Notes under the pieces: model-generated
Databases searched by the model: none
The model's input: the letters and a program-made list of their open reading frames with translations, nothing else
Told to the model about the DNA's origin: nothing
Source: Bacilli bacterium
GTDB taxonomy: Bacteria; Bacillota_I; Bacilli_A; RF39; UBA660
Reading direction: 5' to 3'
Assembly (NCBI GenBank): GCA_017511605.1
Contig: JAFWJL010000008.1
Span: 201,468 to 265,467 of the forward strand
Length of the DNA: 64,000 bases
Made by a program: the position numbers and the translations under genes
In this document: piece by piece, positions 1 through 7,219 of the stretch
Layout of the letters: each line of letters starts with the position of its first letter
How positions within the stretch are numbered: position 1 is the stretch's first letter

Positions 1-617
1 TCCAAGTTCATTGATAAATATATTATACCTACACATACAATCATAGATATAATTATTTGCGTTGCATTTTTATATTTGAATCTACTAGATAAACTTGATG
101 TAATTGCGCCTATTATGCATGATAGCACTATTGGTATTACTGGTAAGAGAAATAACATTATTATACTTACTAAATAATATGTCCAATTAATGGATTCTGC
201 CCATCTTATGTAAGCTATCATTACTGGTAATAACCATATTGTATTAAATATAAGTTCAAATACATAAAACTTAAATATTCTTACAAAAAGAACAGTGCTT
301 CTTTTAATAGGAAGCGATAACAATAATTGATCATCCTTACAATTAAATAATAATGATCCTGTTTTATATACTCCTTCTATCACTGTAAAGAATGATATTC
401 CTATTACAAATAGAGAAATTGCTAATATTTGAAGATGAAGTGGTGCCATCTTCTCAAAAAGTATATTGGAATTTGACCATATATAGAACATTATTATTAA
501 TGATAAAACTATTGGTAATAAAAGATTATTTCTCTTACCATTTTTCTTTTGCTTTATCCTAAAAATGTTCATATCACTAGTCATACATGCTTTAATTAGT
601 GAAATTAATTTTTTCAT
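1..617 (-). CDS. ABC-2 type transporter permease, 3' end cut by window edge
   Basis: The ATG at 617 starts an open frame that runs off the left edge with no stop. The translation begins MKKLISLIKACMTSDMNIFR and continues as several hydrophobic stretches (for example around LLLPIVLSLIIMF and LQILAISLFVIGISFF), as expected of a multi-pass ABC-2 permease. It overlaps the stop codon of the upstream ATPase by one base (TAATG), so the two are translationally coupled and almost certainly form one exporter. The substrate cannot be read from the sequence; the motif DDQLLLSLPIKRS after the second hydrophobic block resembles the coupling region of permeases in uncharacterised Bacilli exporters. At least 205 residues are visible; the C-terminal part is missing. 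Confidence 0.8.
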   Translation of the reverse strand, partial: MKKLISLIKACMTSDMNIFRIKQKKNGKRNNLLLPIVLSLIIMFYIWSNSNILFEKMAPLHLQILAISLFVIGISFFTVIEGVYKTGSLLFNCKDDQLLLSLPIKRSTVLFVRIFKFYVFELIFNTIWLLPVMIAYIRWAESINWTYYLVSIIMLFLLPVIPIVLSCIIGAITSSLSSRFKYKNATQIIISMIVCVGIIYLSMNL

Positions 618-1321
618 TATTTTTCTAACTCCATAAATACTTTTTCTAGGGATTTATCTCCTTTTATTTCTTTCATACTACCACTCTTAACTAATTTACC
701 ACCTTTAATAATAGCAACTCTATCACATAATTTTTCTGCTACATCAAGAATATGAGTTGAATAAAATACAGTTTTTCCTTCTTTAATCATCTCATTTAAT
801 ACTTCTTTAATATCAAATACTGCTTTTGGATCCAAACCTACAAATGGTTCATCTATGATAAGTATTTTAGGATCATGAGCTAGTGCTGAGATTAAAACTA
901 TTTTTTGTTTCATACCATGAGAATAACTATCAATTGTATCTCCTAATTTATCTTCCATTTCAAATAGTTTTGCATACTTTTTTATGTTTCTTTCTCTTGT
1001 TTCTTTGTCTACATCATACATATCACAAATAAAATTAATATAGTCAATTGCTTTCATATGTTCATATGTTTCTGGATTATCTGGGACAAATGCCATTAAT
1101 TTTTTACATTCAACTGGTTTTTCTTTGATAGACATTCCATCTATTAAAATATCTCCTTCATCAAAATCATGTATGCCTACAATTGATTTAATAAGTGTTG
1201 TTTTACCAGCACCATTATGCCCAATAAAAGCAAAAATGTTGCCATCTTCTACTGTAAAACTTACATTATCTAAAGCTAATTTACTTCCATATTTTTTAGT
1301 TACATTTTTAATTTCTATCAT
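617..1321 (-). CDS. ABC transporter ATP-binding protein
   Basis: A 234-residue ABC ATPase of the CcmA/drug-exporter type. Walker A is GHNGAGKTT near residues 34-42, the Walker B/D-loop segment is ILIIDEPFVGLDP near 153-165, and the H-loop His lies in FYSTHIL. The signature is SHGMKQK instead of LSGGQ, a common variant in this subfamily of exporters. The gene is the first large gene of a unit with the permease that follows it (one-base overlap) and is itself overlapped at its ATG by the stop of a 14-codon reading frame. Membrane-associated ATP hydrolysis driving export is well supported; substrate unknown. Confidence 0.92.
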   Translation of the reverse strand: MIEIKNVTKKYGSKLALDNVSFTVEDGNIFAFIGHNGAGKTTLIKSIVGIHDFDEGDILIDGMSIKEKPVECKKLMAFVPDNPETYEHMKAIDYINFICDMYDVDKETRERNIKKYAKLFEMEDKLGDTIDSYSHGMKQKIVLISALAHDPKILIIDEPFVGLDPKAVFDIKEVLNEMIKEGKTVFYSTHILDVAEKLCDRVAIIKGGKLVKSGSMKEIKGDKSLEKVFMELEK

Positions 1322-1362
1322 ATTTTCTCCTTATTATCTTCAAATAATTCTATATTTGTCAT
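1318..1362 (-). CDS. 14-residue leader peptide coupled to the ABC ATPase
   Basis: An ATG at 1362 is preceded by a clear Shine-Dalgarno (AGGTGAAGAT just upstream) and encodes MTNIELFEDNKEKI followed by TGA. The TGA overlaps the ATG of the ATPase gene (ATGA), the classic arrangement for translational coupling. The AAGGAG that serves the ATPase lies inside this small frame. An extended -10 promoter (1378-1386) sits right in front. It may be a real small protein or a leader whose translation sets the expression of the exporter; nothing in the peptide is recognisable. Confidence 0.5.
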   Translation of the reverse strand: MTNIELFEDNKEKI

Positions 1363-1377
1363 ATCTTCACCTATTCC

Positions 1378-1386
1378 ATTATAACA
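1378..1386 (-). promoter_or_regulatory. Extended -10 promoter of the ABC exporter unit
   Basis: On the minus strand the bases read TGTTATAAT, an extended -10 box, about 16 bases upstream of the leader ATG at 1362. No good -35 is needed for this promoter class. Confidence 0.6.
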
Positions 1387-1420
1387 TAAAAAAAGACTAA
1401 TATTTAGTCTTTTATTTTTT
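1386..1420 (-). terminator. Terminator of the GNAT gene
   Basis: A ten-base-pair stem (arms 1391-1400 and 1404-1413, 3-base loop) is flanked by A and T runs, so it could work on both strands. The acetyltransferase stop codon (1404-1406) lies inside the stem. Confidence 0.75.
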
Positions 1421-1892
1421 TAATACATGTCGTCATTCTCGGATGAAATCCTTGCTTATAATAAAATTTCATAGCATTATCGTTATAGGCAAATACATCT
1501 ACTAATACATATTCACATTTAACTGATTTAAAATAGTCTTCCATTCTTTTTGTTAATGCTTGTCCAATCCCTTTACTTCTTACTTTTTGGGATACAATTA
1601 ATTCAATTATTTCTCCTCTTTTAGGACATTTATAATCTAAATAGTCATTTGCACTATACTTTGTAATTATACCCATGATTAGCCCAATAACAGCATTATT
1701 TTCAATTGCTAGAAAGCATTTACCACTGTTATTTTTTACTTCATTCAAATCTATTATAGCTTTTTTATCATAATATTCTTTATGAACTATATCTAATTTA
1801 TCATTATCAATAGAAACAATATATTCTTCTAATTCAGTAAGAAGATTTTTAATATCATTCAAATATTTATCTTCATATTCAACTATTTGCAT
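1404..1892 (-). CDS. GNAT family N-acetyltransferase
   Basis: A 162-residue GNAT-fold enzyme. The acetyl-CoA pyrophosphate-binding loop is visible as VRSKGIGQALTKRM near residues 103-116, preceded by the strand EIIELIVS and followed by the typical FYYKQGFHPR motif near the C terminus. These cytosolic enzymes move an acetyl group from acetyl-CoA to an amine; the acceptor is unknown. The reading frame ends within the terminator stem. It follows a small membrane protein gene by seven bases and is probably co-transcribed with it. Confidence 0.85.
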   Translation of the reverse strand: MQIVEYEDKYLNDIKNLLTELEEYIVSIDNDKLDIVHKEYYDKKAIIDLNEVKNNSGKCFLAIENNAVIGLIMGIITKYSANDYLDYKCPKRGEIIELIVSQKVRSKGIGQALTKRMEDYFKSVKCEYVLVDVFAYNDNAMKFYYKQGFHPRMTTCIKKIKD

Positions 1893-1899
1893 AAAACTC

Positions 1900-2187
1900 C
1901 TATTTTAGAAAGAATGGCTTTAATACTATATTCATTTTTCCTTTTTCTTCTGTTTTTACAATATTATATAATCCTAAATTGTATTTTATTTCTTTCTTTT
2001 CTTCTGTTTTTATTTCTTTTTTATTTAAATACCATACTGGTTCTTCTTCATTATTGATTTTTTGCATATTTATTAATCCAATAACTGCCTCAAATATTAC
2101 TAATAATGTAATTAATGTAATTATAGTATTATAGATAAATCTAAATATACTTTTTACTATACTTCTTTTTTCTTTTGTTTCTTCCAT
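1900..2187 (-). CDS. Small single-pass membrane protein, function unknown
   Basis: A 95-residue protein with a charged N-terminal stretch, one hydrophobic segment of about 25 residues (roughly 17-40, TIITLITLLVIFEAVIGLI) and a Lys/Glu-rich C-terminal half. This looks like a membrane-anchored protein, positively charged residues on both sides make the topology uncertain. It has its own extended -10 promoter (2211-2219) and a GGTAGGT ribosome site, and lies seven bases before the GNAT gene. I do not recognise the family. Confidence 0.7.
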   Translation of the reverse strand: MEETKEKRSIVKSIFRFIYNTIITLITLLVIFEAVIGLINMQKINNEEEPVWYLNKKEIKTEEKKEIKYNLGLYNIVKTEEKGKMNIVLKPFFLK

Positions 2188-2210
2188 AATATTACCTACC
2201 TTCTATATGC

Positions 2211-2219
2211 ATTATAGCA
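2211..2219 (-). promoter_or_regulatory. Extended -10 promoter of the small membrane protein gene
   Basis: Minus strand reads TGCTATAAT. It directly abuts the T-run of the upstream HD gene terminator (2221-2243), showing how tightly units are packed. Confidence 0.55.
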
Positions 2220-2220
2220 C

Positions 2221-2243
2221 AAAAAAACTAGATTTCTCTAGTT
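2221..2243 (-). terminator. Terminator of the HD-domain pair
   Basis: Seven-base stem AACTAGA / TCTAGTT with a TTTC loop (2226-2243), followed on the minus strand by seven T. It directly follows the stop of the HD gene at 2244. Confidence 0.8.
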
Positions 2244-3107
2244 CTATTTTATTAAAATTTTAGTATATGATGTATCTCCTTTTTCTTCACATACTTTATT
2301 ATCTCTTGAAGTTATATGGTTTACTTCACAATATCTATCTTTAAATTCTTTTTCGTTTTTTAATAGTTTTCTCATATCTTCAATGAAAACTTTATATGTT
2401 TCATCCTCAAAAAACATATTTTCAGGATTTTCTTCATCATATTTTTTACTTAATCTTTGTATTGTATAATCAAGATAATCTTCAATATTTTCTTCAGGCA
2501 TTCTTTCGTGAGCAACAAAGAAACTTCTTATAAATACTATTTCTATTCTTGTGTTTCTATCTGCAGAAGAAATAAGTTTACCATATACACTTCTGGGCTC
2601 ATCTTCCTTAGAAGATCGATGGTCTTCTATAGCTTCTTTTATTATTTTTCTCTCTTCGTCAGTAAAAAACAATTTCATTCCTTCATCATTCATAAAATTT
2701 CTAGCTGCGATTAAATGATGGGTAGCATGATCTTCATATTTTCCCCAGTCGTGACACGAAGCTATTGCATACATCATATTATCATTTAGACCTAGTTTAA
2801 ATGTATCGTTCAATGCAAAACTTCTTCTGATTACTTCTAGTATATGGGCAATATTGTGTCCTCCATCATTTTTACTATATTCAGGAAATATATTTTCTTT
2901 AATGTATTCTTTTAATTTTGGATTTACATTTTTCGTATAATATTCTAATTCATCAATTTTATTTTCTTGTAGAATTATATTTCTTAATACATCAAAGGGC
3001 TTATTGTAATCATTCTTTACTAAATCATACACTTTATATAATATCTCATCTAGAGACATATTAGGATTATTTCTTTTTACTTCTTCAAACTTTTCTACTA
3101 AACTCAT
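2244..3107 (-). CDS. HD-domain protein (predicted phosphohydrolase), copy 1
   Basis: A 287-residue protein with an HD-type metal site: His in HNIAHIL, the HD doublet in SCHDWGKYEDH, then HH, and a late conserved block DHRSS....PRSVYGKLISSADRN. HD proteins are metal-dependent phosphohydrolases, often acting on nucleotides, but the substrate cannot be assigned. The N-terminal 90 residues are extra relative to the neighbouring paralogue (MSLDEILYKVYDL region) and the C-terminal tail is longer. It starts one base after the stop of the paralogue, so the two are one transcript produced by tandem duplication. Confidence 0.8.
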   Translation of the reverse strand: MSLVEKFEEVKRNNPNMSLDEILYKVYDLVKNDYNKPFDVLRNIILQENKIDELEYYTKNVNPKLKEYIKENIFPEYSKNDGGHNIAHILEVIRRSFALNDTFKLGLNDNMMYAIASCHDWGKYEDHATHHLIAARNFMNDEGMKLFFTDEERKIIKEAIEDHRSSKEDEPRSVYGKLISSADRNTRIEIVFIRSFFVAHERMPEENIEDYLDYTIQRLSKKYDEENPENMFFEDETYKVFIEDMRKLLKNEKEFKDRYCEVNHITSRDNKVCEEKGDTSYTKILIK

Positions 3108-3108
3108 A

Positions 3109-3753
3109 TTATATTTTCCCTTCAGATTTTAATTTTTTTATATATTGTCTTTGTGTTTCTATAAATTTATTTTTGTCCTTTAATAATTCTCTTAATTCTT
3201 TTAAAAAAACTTCATATTTCTGGTCTTTAAAGAAAAACTTAGCATATCCATCTTCCCCAAATTTATTTACTAAAACAGTATGAGCTCTTTCAAATAATTC
3301 TTCATCTGTAGCATTTGGTTCCAATTTTTTACCATATGTATATGTTCTGCGCAAGCAGGAGTTTACATCATTGTTTCTATCGGCAGATGATACAATTCTT
3401 CCATATATACTTCTTGGATTTTCTTTTGCAGATGCTCTATGATCGGCAATGGCCTCTTTAATTATCTTTAACTCTTCATCATTAAAATACTTTGTTAATT
3501 CTTTATCTTTTGACATTATTTCTGCTGAAATAATTTCATGTGTTTTAGAATCAATATGATGTCCTATATCGTGATAAGCTGCTATAACATATACCATATT
3601 TGGATTAACCTCAAGATTATTTTCTTCTACCAATTCAAAACTTCTATCTATTACATATTTAATATGATCTATTCCATGACCTTTTTCATTTTTATTATAT
3701 TCAGGAAATATATTTTTTTCTATATAATTTTTTAACTCATTATTTATTTGCAT
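3109..3753 (-). CDS. HD-domain protein (predicted phosphohydrolase), copy 2
   Basis: A 214-residue paralogue of the next gene. The same pattern is present: HGIDHIKYV, AAYHDIGHHIDSKTHE, then DHRASAKENPRSIYGRIVSSADRN, so all HD ligands appear retained. Both begin their homologous part with IEKNIFPEY / IKENIFPEY. The pair probably acts on related small phosphorylated compounds in the cytosol; a heteromeric enzyme is possible but not shown. The start has AGGAGTTAGT upstream. Confidence 0.82.
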   Translation of the reverse strand: MQINNELKNYIEKNIFPEYNKNEKGHGIDHIKYVIDRSFELVEENNLEVNPNMVYVIAAYHDIGHHIDSKTHEIISAEIMSKDKELTKYFNDEELKIIKEAIADHRASAKENPRSIYGRIVSSADRNNDVNSCLRRTYTYGKKLEPNATDEELFERAHTVLVNKFGEDGYAKFFFKDQKYEVFLKELRELLKDKNKFIETQRQYIKKLKSEGKI

Positions 3754-3770
3754 ACTAACTCCTATTTATT

Positions 3771-3798
3771 ATTGCAAAAAAGACTGGCTTGCGGTCTT
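3771..3798 (-). terminator. Probable terminator of the 194-residue gene
   Basis: AAGAC/GTCTT arms around a short imperfect stem, followed on the minus strand by six T (3776-3782). Weaker stem than its neighbours. Confidence 0.5.
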
Positions 3799-4381
3799 AA
3801 TCATTTGGATATTTTTTTATTAATTGAGATGCTACTTCTTCTTGTGGTGCATAAAGAGAATTTTTTATAAATTCATTTCTTATCTCTTCTACTCTTTGAA
3901 TATTTCTATCGTGATTCCATCCAGCACTTATATTTGGATTTGTTTTGAATGGTGCAATAACATTGTTTGATGCTTCAAATTCTGCTTGATTTTCTTTTTT
4001 TACAAAATATTTGGAATTATCTTCAATATCCATATATAAAATATATGTATCTTCAGGCTGCGCTTCTTCTATATTAATTTCTTCACTGAATAATTTGGTA
4101 TATGTATCATAGTTTAATTCAGAAATAAACATTAATATTCTATTGGTTTTACCTATATTATCATCTTTTGTATTCTTATTTATAACTTCAGATAGTATTT
4201 GATCATATATATCTATATCTTCTGATGTTACCCAGTGTGAGTGTTGCTTTCTGATTCTTTCTATTTCTTTTAGCCTTCCTGGCGTAACAAACTCTTGATC
4301 TAATTCTGCAAAGTTTGTCTTTACTAATTGTGAAATATCATCATATTCTTTTTTAATATTTTTTAATAATTCTTCTTTCAT
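3797..4381 (-). CDS. Hypothetical protein, 194 residues
   Basis: A soluble, charged protein with no recognisable catalytic motif, signal peptide or membrane segment. It is rich in Glu, Lys and Asn and looks mostly helical at the N terminus (MKEELLKNIKKEYDDISQLV) with a possible small beta region near residues 115-135 (YILYMDIEDNSKYFVKKE). It has its own extended -10 promoter at 4401-4409 and a GGAGGG ribosome site, so it is a monocistronic gene. Confidence 0.65.
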   Translation of the reverse strand: MKEELLKNIKKEYDDISQLVKTNFAELDQEFVTPGRLKEIERIRKQHSHWVTSEDIDIYDQILSEVINKNTKDDNIGKTNRILMFISELNYDTYTKLFSEEINIEEAQPEDTYILYMDIEDNSKYFVKKENQAEFEASNNVIAPFKTNPNISAGWNHDRNIQRVEEIRNEFIKNSLYAPQEEVASQLIKKYPND

Positions 4382-4400
4382 AACCTACCCTCCATCTATG

Positions 4401-4409
4401 ATTATATCA
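4401..4409 (-). promoter_or_regulatory. Extended -10 promoter of the 194-residue gene
   Basis: Minus strand TGATATAAT, immediately after the T-run of the preceding terminator. Confidence 0.55.
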
Positions 4410-4410
4410 C

Positions 4411-4432
4411 AAAAAAACTAGAGTAATCTAGT
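4411..4432 (-). terminator. Terminator of the lipoprotein gene
   Basis: ACTAGA-GTAA-TCTAGT stem-loop (4417-4432) followed on the minus strand by seven T. Confidence 0.78.
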
Positions 4433-4495
4433 CTTTTATTTGTTTTCTTCTAATACCATTAATCTCACAAGTGGCTCCGTTTTTTTCATTTCTTT

Positions 4496-4909
4496 TTAGG
4501 ATGGTACTGCCTTTATTGTATTTATATCTTTTTCTGATTTTGCATTTATATTTAATTCTCTTACTTCCATAGTAAACTTTAATATTTTCTTTTCATCATT
4601 TGGTTCTAAAATGTATGAAATAGTATTACTATCATTTTTATTAAATATCTCTTCTTTTTCTTCTTTATATGCTTCATATGTCTTTTTATTTTTAAATTTC
4701 TGCGTTGTTTTAGAAATGTATGATGTAGCAAGTTGTTCCTCATTAAAATTATAAGTAACTACTATTTGGGTTTCTATATTTTTGCTTTTATCTTTCTTTG
4801 TAGTACATATCATTGTGAATGGTTGTTTCTCTACGTTTTTTCCTTTACAACCAACTATAACAGTAAATGAAACTATTAAAATTAATACTAAAAGTATTAT
4901 CTTTTTCAT
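4496..4909 (-). CDS. Small secreted lipoprotein
   Basis: A 137-residue protein with a lipoprotein signal: KK, a hydrophobic run LLVLILIVSFTV and a lipobox ending VIVGC at about residue 21, so it is expected to be lipid-anchored on the outer face of the membrane. The mature part is beta-rich and Lys-rich and resembles small DUF1307/YehR-like lipoproteins in size and pattern, which I only infer. After the TAA stop the same frame stays open for 20 more codons (KEMKKTEP...) up to a second TAA just before the terminator, see findings. Monocistronic. Confidence 0.75.
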   Translation of the reverse strand: MKKIILLVLILIVSFTVIVGCKGKNVEKQPFTMICTTKKDKSKNIETQIVVTYNFNEEQLATSYISKTTQKFKNKKTYEAYKEEKEEIFNKNDSNTISYILEPNDEKKILKFTMEVRELNINAKSEKDINTIKAVPS

Positions 4910-4936
4910 AAAATCTCCTTATTGTTATTATAAAAT

Positions 4937-4965
4937 AAAAAACTAAGTCATTACTTAGTTTTTTA
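4937..4965 (-). terminator. Terminator of the decarboxylase-CYTH pair
   Basis: Stem AAAAACTAAGT / ACTTAGTTTTT with a CATT loop; the decarboxylase TAA lies in its outer edge. T-run on both strands. Confidence 0.75.
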
Positions 4966-5907
4966 TTTAAATATATATTCTAATTTGTCTTCACCACTAA
5001 ATGATACATTCCACTCATATGAATATGGACTTATATTCTTAAATATTATTTCATCTCCAATATTTAATCTATCGGCATATGTTTCTAAATAGATATCACT
5101 CTCACAACAGGAACTTCCATAAAAAGTGGTTTTTACTAGATTTTTACTCTTTGCTACATATTCGGGATATGTCCATCTTTGATTAGCCATCTTTATAAAG
5201 TTAAGAGTTACTTGTTGCATATCTACATCATTTCTGATATCTACAACTTTACTATATAATGTTCCTGTATTTTTAAATAAAAAATCTCCTAATTCTGCAT
5301 ATACTTCTATATTGTCAGGCACAATATTTCTTATGTTATTTAAATATTCAATTCCTTCTTCAAACGTTAGATGTTCAATGTGTCCACCTATATTTAATAT
5401 TTTCATATTAGGAAAATACTTTAATACTTCTTTTATTTCTTCATATATACATTTGCACATATTCATATCTTTATAATCCGAACTATGAAAATGTATATAT
5501 GTTAATTTATTTCTTAAATCTTCATCAATTATTTTATAATCTACTCCAAATCTACTATATCTAAATAAATTATTTGAATTAAAGTTTATTCTTAACCCAT
5601 TGTTTTCTTTATATGATTCAAGATTATTTGAAACTATATGAATATTATCATATTTGCAGTCTGATAATTCATATGATGTTGGACCACTTACACTAATAAA
5701 TTGATTATTTAAATATTGTTTTATCTGACTAAATTCTTTTTTGTTTGAAATATCAAAACCAAATCCACTATCTTTTATTATTTGAAGAACTGATGAGTGC
5801 TTACAACATTTTACAGGAAATAAATAATTAATATTCTTCGTTTTATCTTTTAAATTTTGAATGTTCGATCTAAAAATTGACAAATCAAATTCAACTCTTG
5901 GATTCAT
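4963..5907 (-). CDS. Fold-type III PLP-dependent decarboxylase (DapDC/ODC/NspC family)
   Basis: A 314-residue member of the alanine-racemase-fold decarboxylases. The PLP lysine is in LFPVKCCKHSSVL (family YAVKANxxxxVL), a TIM-barrel glycine motif is LNIGGHIEHL, the phosphate-binding EPG equivalent is YAELGDF, and the C-terminal substrate/dimer motif is YGSSCCESDIYLETY followed by LNIGDEIIFKNISPYS (family GPSCDSSD ... VGDWLLFEDMGAYT). It is short for the family (usually 370-420) because several loops are trimmed. The likely reaction is decarboxylation of an amino acid or of carboxynorspermidine-like compounds giving a (poly)amine; the substrate is not determined. It starts 15 bases after the CYTH gene and shares its transcript. 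Confidence 0.75.
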   Translation of the reverse strand: MNPRVEFDLSIFRSNIQNLKDKTKNINYLFPVKCCKHSSVLQIIKDSGFGFDISNKKEFSQIKQYLNNQFISVSGPTSYELSDCKYDNIHIVSNNLESYKENNGLRINFNSNNLFRYSRFGVDYKIIDEDLRNKLTYIHFHSSDYKDMNMCKCIYEEIKEVLKYFPNMKILNIGGHIEHLTFEEGIEYLNNIRNIVPDNIEVYAELGDFLFKNTGTLYSKVVDIRNDVDMQQVTLNFIKMANQRWTYPEYVAKSKNLVKTTFYGSSCCESDIYLETYADRLNIGDEIIFKNISPYSYEWNVSFSGEDKLEYIFK

Positions 5908-5922
5908 AATTATTCTCCTTCC

Positions 5923-6741
5923 CTATTCCATATATGCTTGCACTTCTTCTTCTTCGTCTTCAGTGAATGATAAGTTGCTGTATTCTTCTGAATATATGTC
6001 TATTCCAATTTGTTTATATACATCATCTGTATTAATTATGATTGTATCTTTAGGCTCATAACCTAACATTAATACAGCATCATCTATATCTTCTTTTGTA
6101 GGCCCTTCAATTTCGATATATGGTGCTAATTTTGGCCATTTATCTATTACAATTTCAGTATTCTTATAGTCATATGCTATTCTCATTTTTGTTTGATGTC
6201 TTGCAAAAAAATATCCTAAATCAGATAGTAACTGTTTGCCATCTTCAATACTTGGAACATCTATTTCTAATTCATTAACTGCATCTAATGCATATTCTCC
6301 TTTACCGTTTACAACTCTCTTAATAGTTATAGTAGTTTTATCACCAGTTCGTCTTAATCTTATCCATTTGCTGAAATTTTCGTTTGCTTTGACTATTACT
6401 TTGATTAATTCTTCATTTAATAATTTACAGTAGTCACTATCAGGATTTTCTATAAAATCAATTATGTCTTTTACATTTAATAATTTGTCTATTACTTCAA
6501 TATCTTTTTTATCGAAACATGGTTTTATTTCATTAATGAGTTTTAATATTTCTCTTTTGTCATTCTTATTCATTAAAATTTCAACATACTTTTTATACAA
6601 TTCGACTACTGATGGTAAATCATATGTATAGACATCTTGAATATATTTTCCCTTTGATTTAATACCTTTTTTCTCTAAAATGGATTTTATTTCATTGACA
6701 TTAATATTTAATATTTTAATTTCTCTTTCTATTTTTCCCAT
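5923..6741 (-). CDS. CYTH-domain protein (class IV adenylate cyclase / triphosphatase superfamily) with insertion
   Basis: A 272-residue protein that opens with the CYTH signature EREIK (residues 5-9). The catalytic tunnel residues are visible as WIRLRRTGDKTTITIKR (residues about 122-138), LDAVNELEIDV, and APYIEIEGPTKEDI. Members bind triphosphates (ThTP, PPPi) or cyclise ATP with Mg2+. A helical insert of about 75 residues (40-115, rich in Lys/Asp/Leu) separates the first strand from the RLR strand, which is unusual. The C terminus is acidic (DEEEEEVQAYME). It precedes the decarboxylase gene by 15 bases. The exact reaction is open. Confidence 0.82.
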   Translation of the reverse strand: MGKIEREIKILNINVNEIKSILEKKGIKSKGKYIQDVYTYDLPSVVELYKKYVEILMNKNDKREILKLINEIKPCFDKKDIEVIDKLLNVKDIIDFIENPDSDYCKLLNEELIKVIVKANENFSKWIRLRRTGDKTTITIKRVVNGKGEYALDAVNELEIDVPSIEDGKQLLSDLGYFFARHQTKMRIAYDYKNTEIVIDKWPKLAPYIEIEGPTKEDIDDAVLMLGYEPKDTIIINTDDVYKQIGIDIYSEEYSNLSFTEDEEEEVQAYME

Positions 6742-6809
6742 GTATTAACCAACTCCTTATATATTTTATCATAGCTATTTATTCATATATATACTAATTT
6801 GTGTTTTTT

Positions 6810-6818
6810 TGTTATAAT
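6810..6818 (+). promoter_or_regulatory. Extended -10 promoter of the cytidine deaminase gene
   Basis: TGTTATAAT; transcription should begin near 6825, which leaves a 5' leader of about ten bases holding just the GAGGTG ribosome site. Confidence 0.6.
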
Positions 6819-6834
6819 ACCTATGAGGTGTTTT

Positions 6835-7203
6835 ATGGATTTCAATAAACTTTATAATATTGCTAAAGATTTATCTAAAGAAGTTACTATCAATGATAAA
6901 TCTTCTTATGGTAAAGTTGCTGTTGCCTGCATAACAACTAATAATAATTTATATACAGGCGTTTGCTTTGAAACTACTTGTAATTTAGGCTTTTGTGCTG
7001 AGGAATCAGTAATAGCTCAGATGCTATTAAATGGTGAGACTAAAATAACTAAATTAGTAGCAGTGCATGAGGGAAAAGAAATTTTTTCACCATGTGGCAA
7101 ATGCCGTGAGCAACTATATCAACTTGACCATGACAACTTAAATTGTGAAATACTACTAAGTGATAAAATAGTATTATTAAAAGATTTATTACCAGAATTA
7201 TAA
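6835..7203 (+). CDS. cdd: Cytidine deaminase family protein
   Basis: The ATG at 6835 with GAGGTG five bases upstream is preferred over earlier in-frame starts, which would lie before the predicted transcription start. The product of about 122 residues carries the zinc/catalytic signature CAEESVIAQML and PCGKCREQL (family CAE and PCxxC). These tetrameric cytosolic enzymes hydrolyse cytidine or deoxycytidine to uridine nucleosides. One of only two plus-strand units in the window and divergent from the CYTH-decarboxylase pair. The stop codon lies in the centre of the terminator palindrome. A blasticidin-deaminase-like subfamily member is an alternative because the N-terminal half is shorter than usual. 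Confidence 0.87.
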   Translation: MDFNKLYNIAKDLSKEVTINDKSSYGKVAVACITTNNNLYTGVCFETTCNLGFCAEESVIAQMLLNGETKITKLVAVHEGKEIFSPCGKCREQLYQLDHDNLNCEILLSDKIVLLKDLLPEL

Positions 7204-7219
7204 TTCTGGTTTTATTTTT
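7192..7219 (+). terminator. Terminator of the cytidine deaminase gene
   Basis: A perfect 18-base palindrome CCAGAATTATAATTCTGG at 7192-7209 followed by TTTTATTTTT. The gene's TAA is at its centre. Confidence 0.85.
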
